Shown: in pieces, positions 62,356-64,000 of the stretch
How the letters are laid out: the number at the start of each line of letters is the position of its first letter
Position numbering within the stretch: position 1 is the first letter of the stretch
Assembly: GCF_000189635.1 (NCBI RefSeq)
Contig: NW_002476217.1
Coordinates: 113,921 to 177,920 of the forward strand
Reading direction: 5' to 3'
DNA: 64,000 nucleotides
DNA from: Tetrahymena thermophila SB210
Taxonomy: Eukaryota; Ciliophora; Oligohymenophorea; Hymenostomatida; Tetrahymenidae
Notes under the pieces: generated by a model
Told to the model about the DNA's origin: nothing
The model's database searches: none
The model's input: the letters and a program-made list of their open reading frames with translations, nothing else
Translations under genes and position numbers: made by a program

Positions 62356-64000
62356 TTTGCAAAAAGTATGTAAACTTGCTAATGAAAAGTGTTGTTTTGA
62401 ACTAAAAAAATAGTACTTGAATAACTTTTTTGAATAAATAAATAAATCTAAAAAATTGTTGTTAGTTAAAATAAATACAAAAAAGATTGTTTATAAATTA
62501 AATATTGATAGATAAATTTTATTCATTAATTCATTATTTTTATTTAATGTTAGTTTTACTTTTGAAATTATTAGATAACCAATCTATACTGTTAAATAAA
62601 CTATGTTAATTTCAAATATTCATTATAAAATTTATTTTTCATTAGAGTAGTTAAAATCTATTTATAAGATACAAACATATAATTAAATATTATAAAATTT
62701 CTTTAAAAATTTGTTTGCAAGTTAATCAAATTAATAATAAATATTTCACAAAATTTATGAGAAAAATGTAAAATATCAAAACATTATCTTTGATATATTT
62801 TTATTAGTTAAGAAATTCAATAGATATACATATAAATAGTAATATATTATGATAATAACTAAGAATGATGCAAAATATCATAAAAATTATCTTAAAATTA
62901 TTTTTACTTATTTATCAATTTAATACAAAATCATTCTCAATATGTCTATGGTAAACTATGGTAACAACATACATTAATCGTAATCTATTATGGTAATAAC
63001 TAACAAAGGTTTAACTTATCTGAAAATTTTCTTTCTCTATAATTCATAATTTCTTTATGAGAGAATTTACAATCGGGGCTTTTTTAGATCAGTAGGCAGA
63101 AAAAACCTCTCTGCCACACTATTTTTTCGCCTTCCAAGTATTTTCCTTGGAGCTACTTTTAAACACTTTTTAAAAAACATTTTTAACAAATTTTTAAAAT
63201 TTAATATAAAAAAATTTTTTTAATTATTATATATACTAGATTTTATTTTATTTGTAAGTATATAAAATTTTGACTGATAATTCTGATAGATATTGATAAT
63301 GAAAATTTAATATCATCTAAAGAATAAATAAGATTTATATCAAATGCTAATTAAAACAAGCTAATTCATGATTCACTATATTTTTTTTTTAAAATTGTGA
63401 ATTGTTTACATTCTCTACATTTTATTTTTCTTCTAATGATTACTTTTAAAAAAATTAGCTCCCTGAGAGCGATTTATTAAAGTTAGCCCAAAATAATAGC
63501 CTTAAACCATTCAACATACAAATGTCTATTCTCAGGTGCTAATATTTATTCAATCATCAAATATTATAAATAAATAAATTTAGTATCTTTAATTTTTTAT
63601 GGGTTTTTCTTAAATATTATTAATTTCTCCAATTAAATTAAATATCAAAAAAATCAAAATGTTATTTGAACAATTACAAAAAGCGAATTACCTACACAAA
63701 AAGCTGAATAACAGTGTAGTTAATTTTGAGACAGCTCCAAAATGTTTAAATAAGAAATTTATTTTTTATTTTTTGTAACTTTTTTTTACCAACCATTTAT
63801 TTAACTTACTTTTTTCCTTTTTAAAAAGTATTATTTCCATATAATTTGCTTAAAGTAAAACTTTTGCAAGGAAATCTGAATATCACCTAAACAATAAATA
63901 TGATTTGGATCAAATACAAATTAAATTAAACTAATTCATGACTCACTAATTTTTGTATAAAAATTATGAATTGCTTTCATTCTCAACATTTTATTTTTCT
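62356..64000. other. AT-rich terminal region with a diverged direct repeat
   Basis: About 1.6 kb with no coding frame. Segments 63290-63430 and 63865-64000 are diverged direct copies sharing 'aatatcacctaaacaataaataagattt' type sequence, then 'ctaattcatgactcacta', then 'attttatttttct'. The second runs to the window end. A GC-richer hairpin patch lies at 63065-63165. Confidence 0.5.
63065..63165. other. GC-richer patch with two hairpins
   Basis: Two perfect stems stand out in AT-rich DNA: GGCAGA...TCTGCC around 63096-63116 and TCCAAG...CTTGGA around 63136-63152, separated by 'ttttttcgcc'. This may be a small structured RNA on either strand, or a mobile-element end. No known snRNA consensus could be matched convincingly. 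Confidence 0.5.

Noticed and set aside
63065..63165. U2 or U5 snRNA
   Set aside because: Only short patches ('tcgggg..', 'ttcgcc') resemble these RNAs; the branch-point-interacting and loop-1 sequences are missing.

Overview
The window looks like macronuclear DNA of an oligohymenophorean ciliate, most probably Tetrahymena or a close relative. It is very AT-rich between genes. Long reading frames make sense only if TAA and TAG are read as glutamine and TGA is the sole stop. Introns are mostly 49-110 nt, AT-rich and GT..AG. The protein set (SPEF1, EF-hand proteins, LRR, TPR/IQ proteins, glutamine/asparagine-rich proteins) fits a ciliate. I derived all gene models by hand under this code; every exon set below closes in frame at a TGA.

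Layout. 1-3540: a degenerate tandem repeat of about 300-350 bp that contains a GC-rich structured island. 4494-7551: two START-domain paralogues on the minus strand. 9051-11722: a coiled-coil protein. 12020-12092: tRNA-Lys(CTT). 12266-15099: a two-exon gene joining a CxxC pair. 16291-18254: a Q-rich coiled-coil protein. 19978-23398: replication factor C large subunit (RFC1). 24252-24959: a TLC-domain membrane protein. 25140-28932: degenerate repeats and a GC-richer island with small, possibly decaying reading frames. 29602-31586: a leucine-rich-repeat gene built of 90-nt exons. 33499-35269: a PX-domain sorting nexin. 36785-37934: a probable mitochondrial protein. 38590-39003: a small helical TPR-like protein. 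39930-50936: a 305-310-bp tandem array that merges into the 3' end of a 10-exon gene for a protein of about 3,151 residues. Then come a C2H2-finger coiled-coil protein, a calcineurin-B-like EF-hand protein, a small multi-exon coiled-coil protein, a tiny secreted protein, SPEF1/CLAMP and a 691-residue EF-hand protein. The last 1.6 kb holds repeats and a hairpin-rich GC patch.

The most interesting object is the giant gene at 40788-50936. It combines an N-terminal TPR region, a Q/N-rich linker, a coiled coil, about three copies of a domain I do not recognise, and a run of IQ-like modules with close to one module per exon and every module boundary in phase 0. Its 3' end lies in a tandem array whose units each repeat the terminal coding segment and its stop. 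Several products (giant IQ protein, SPEF1, two EF-hand proteins) would suit calcium- or calmodulin-linked ciliary or cortical structures, but no operon-like logic is expected and the shared theme is inference.
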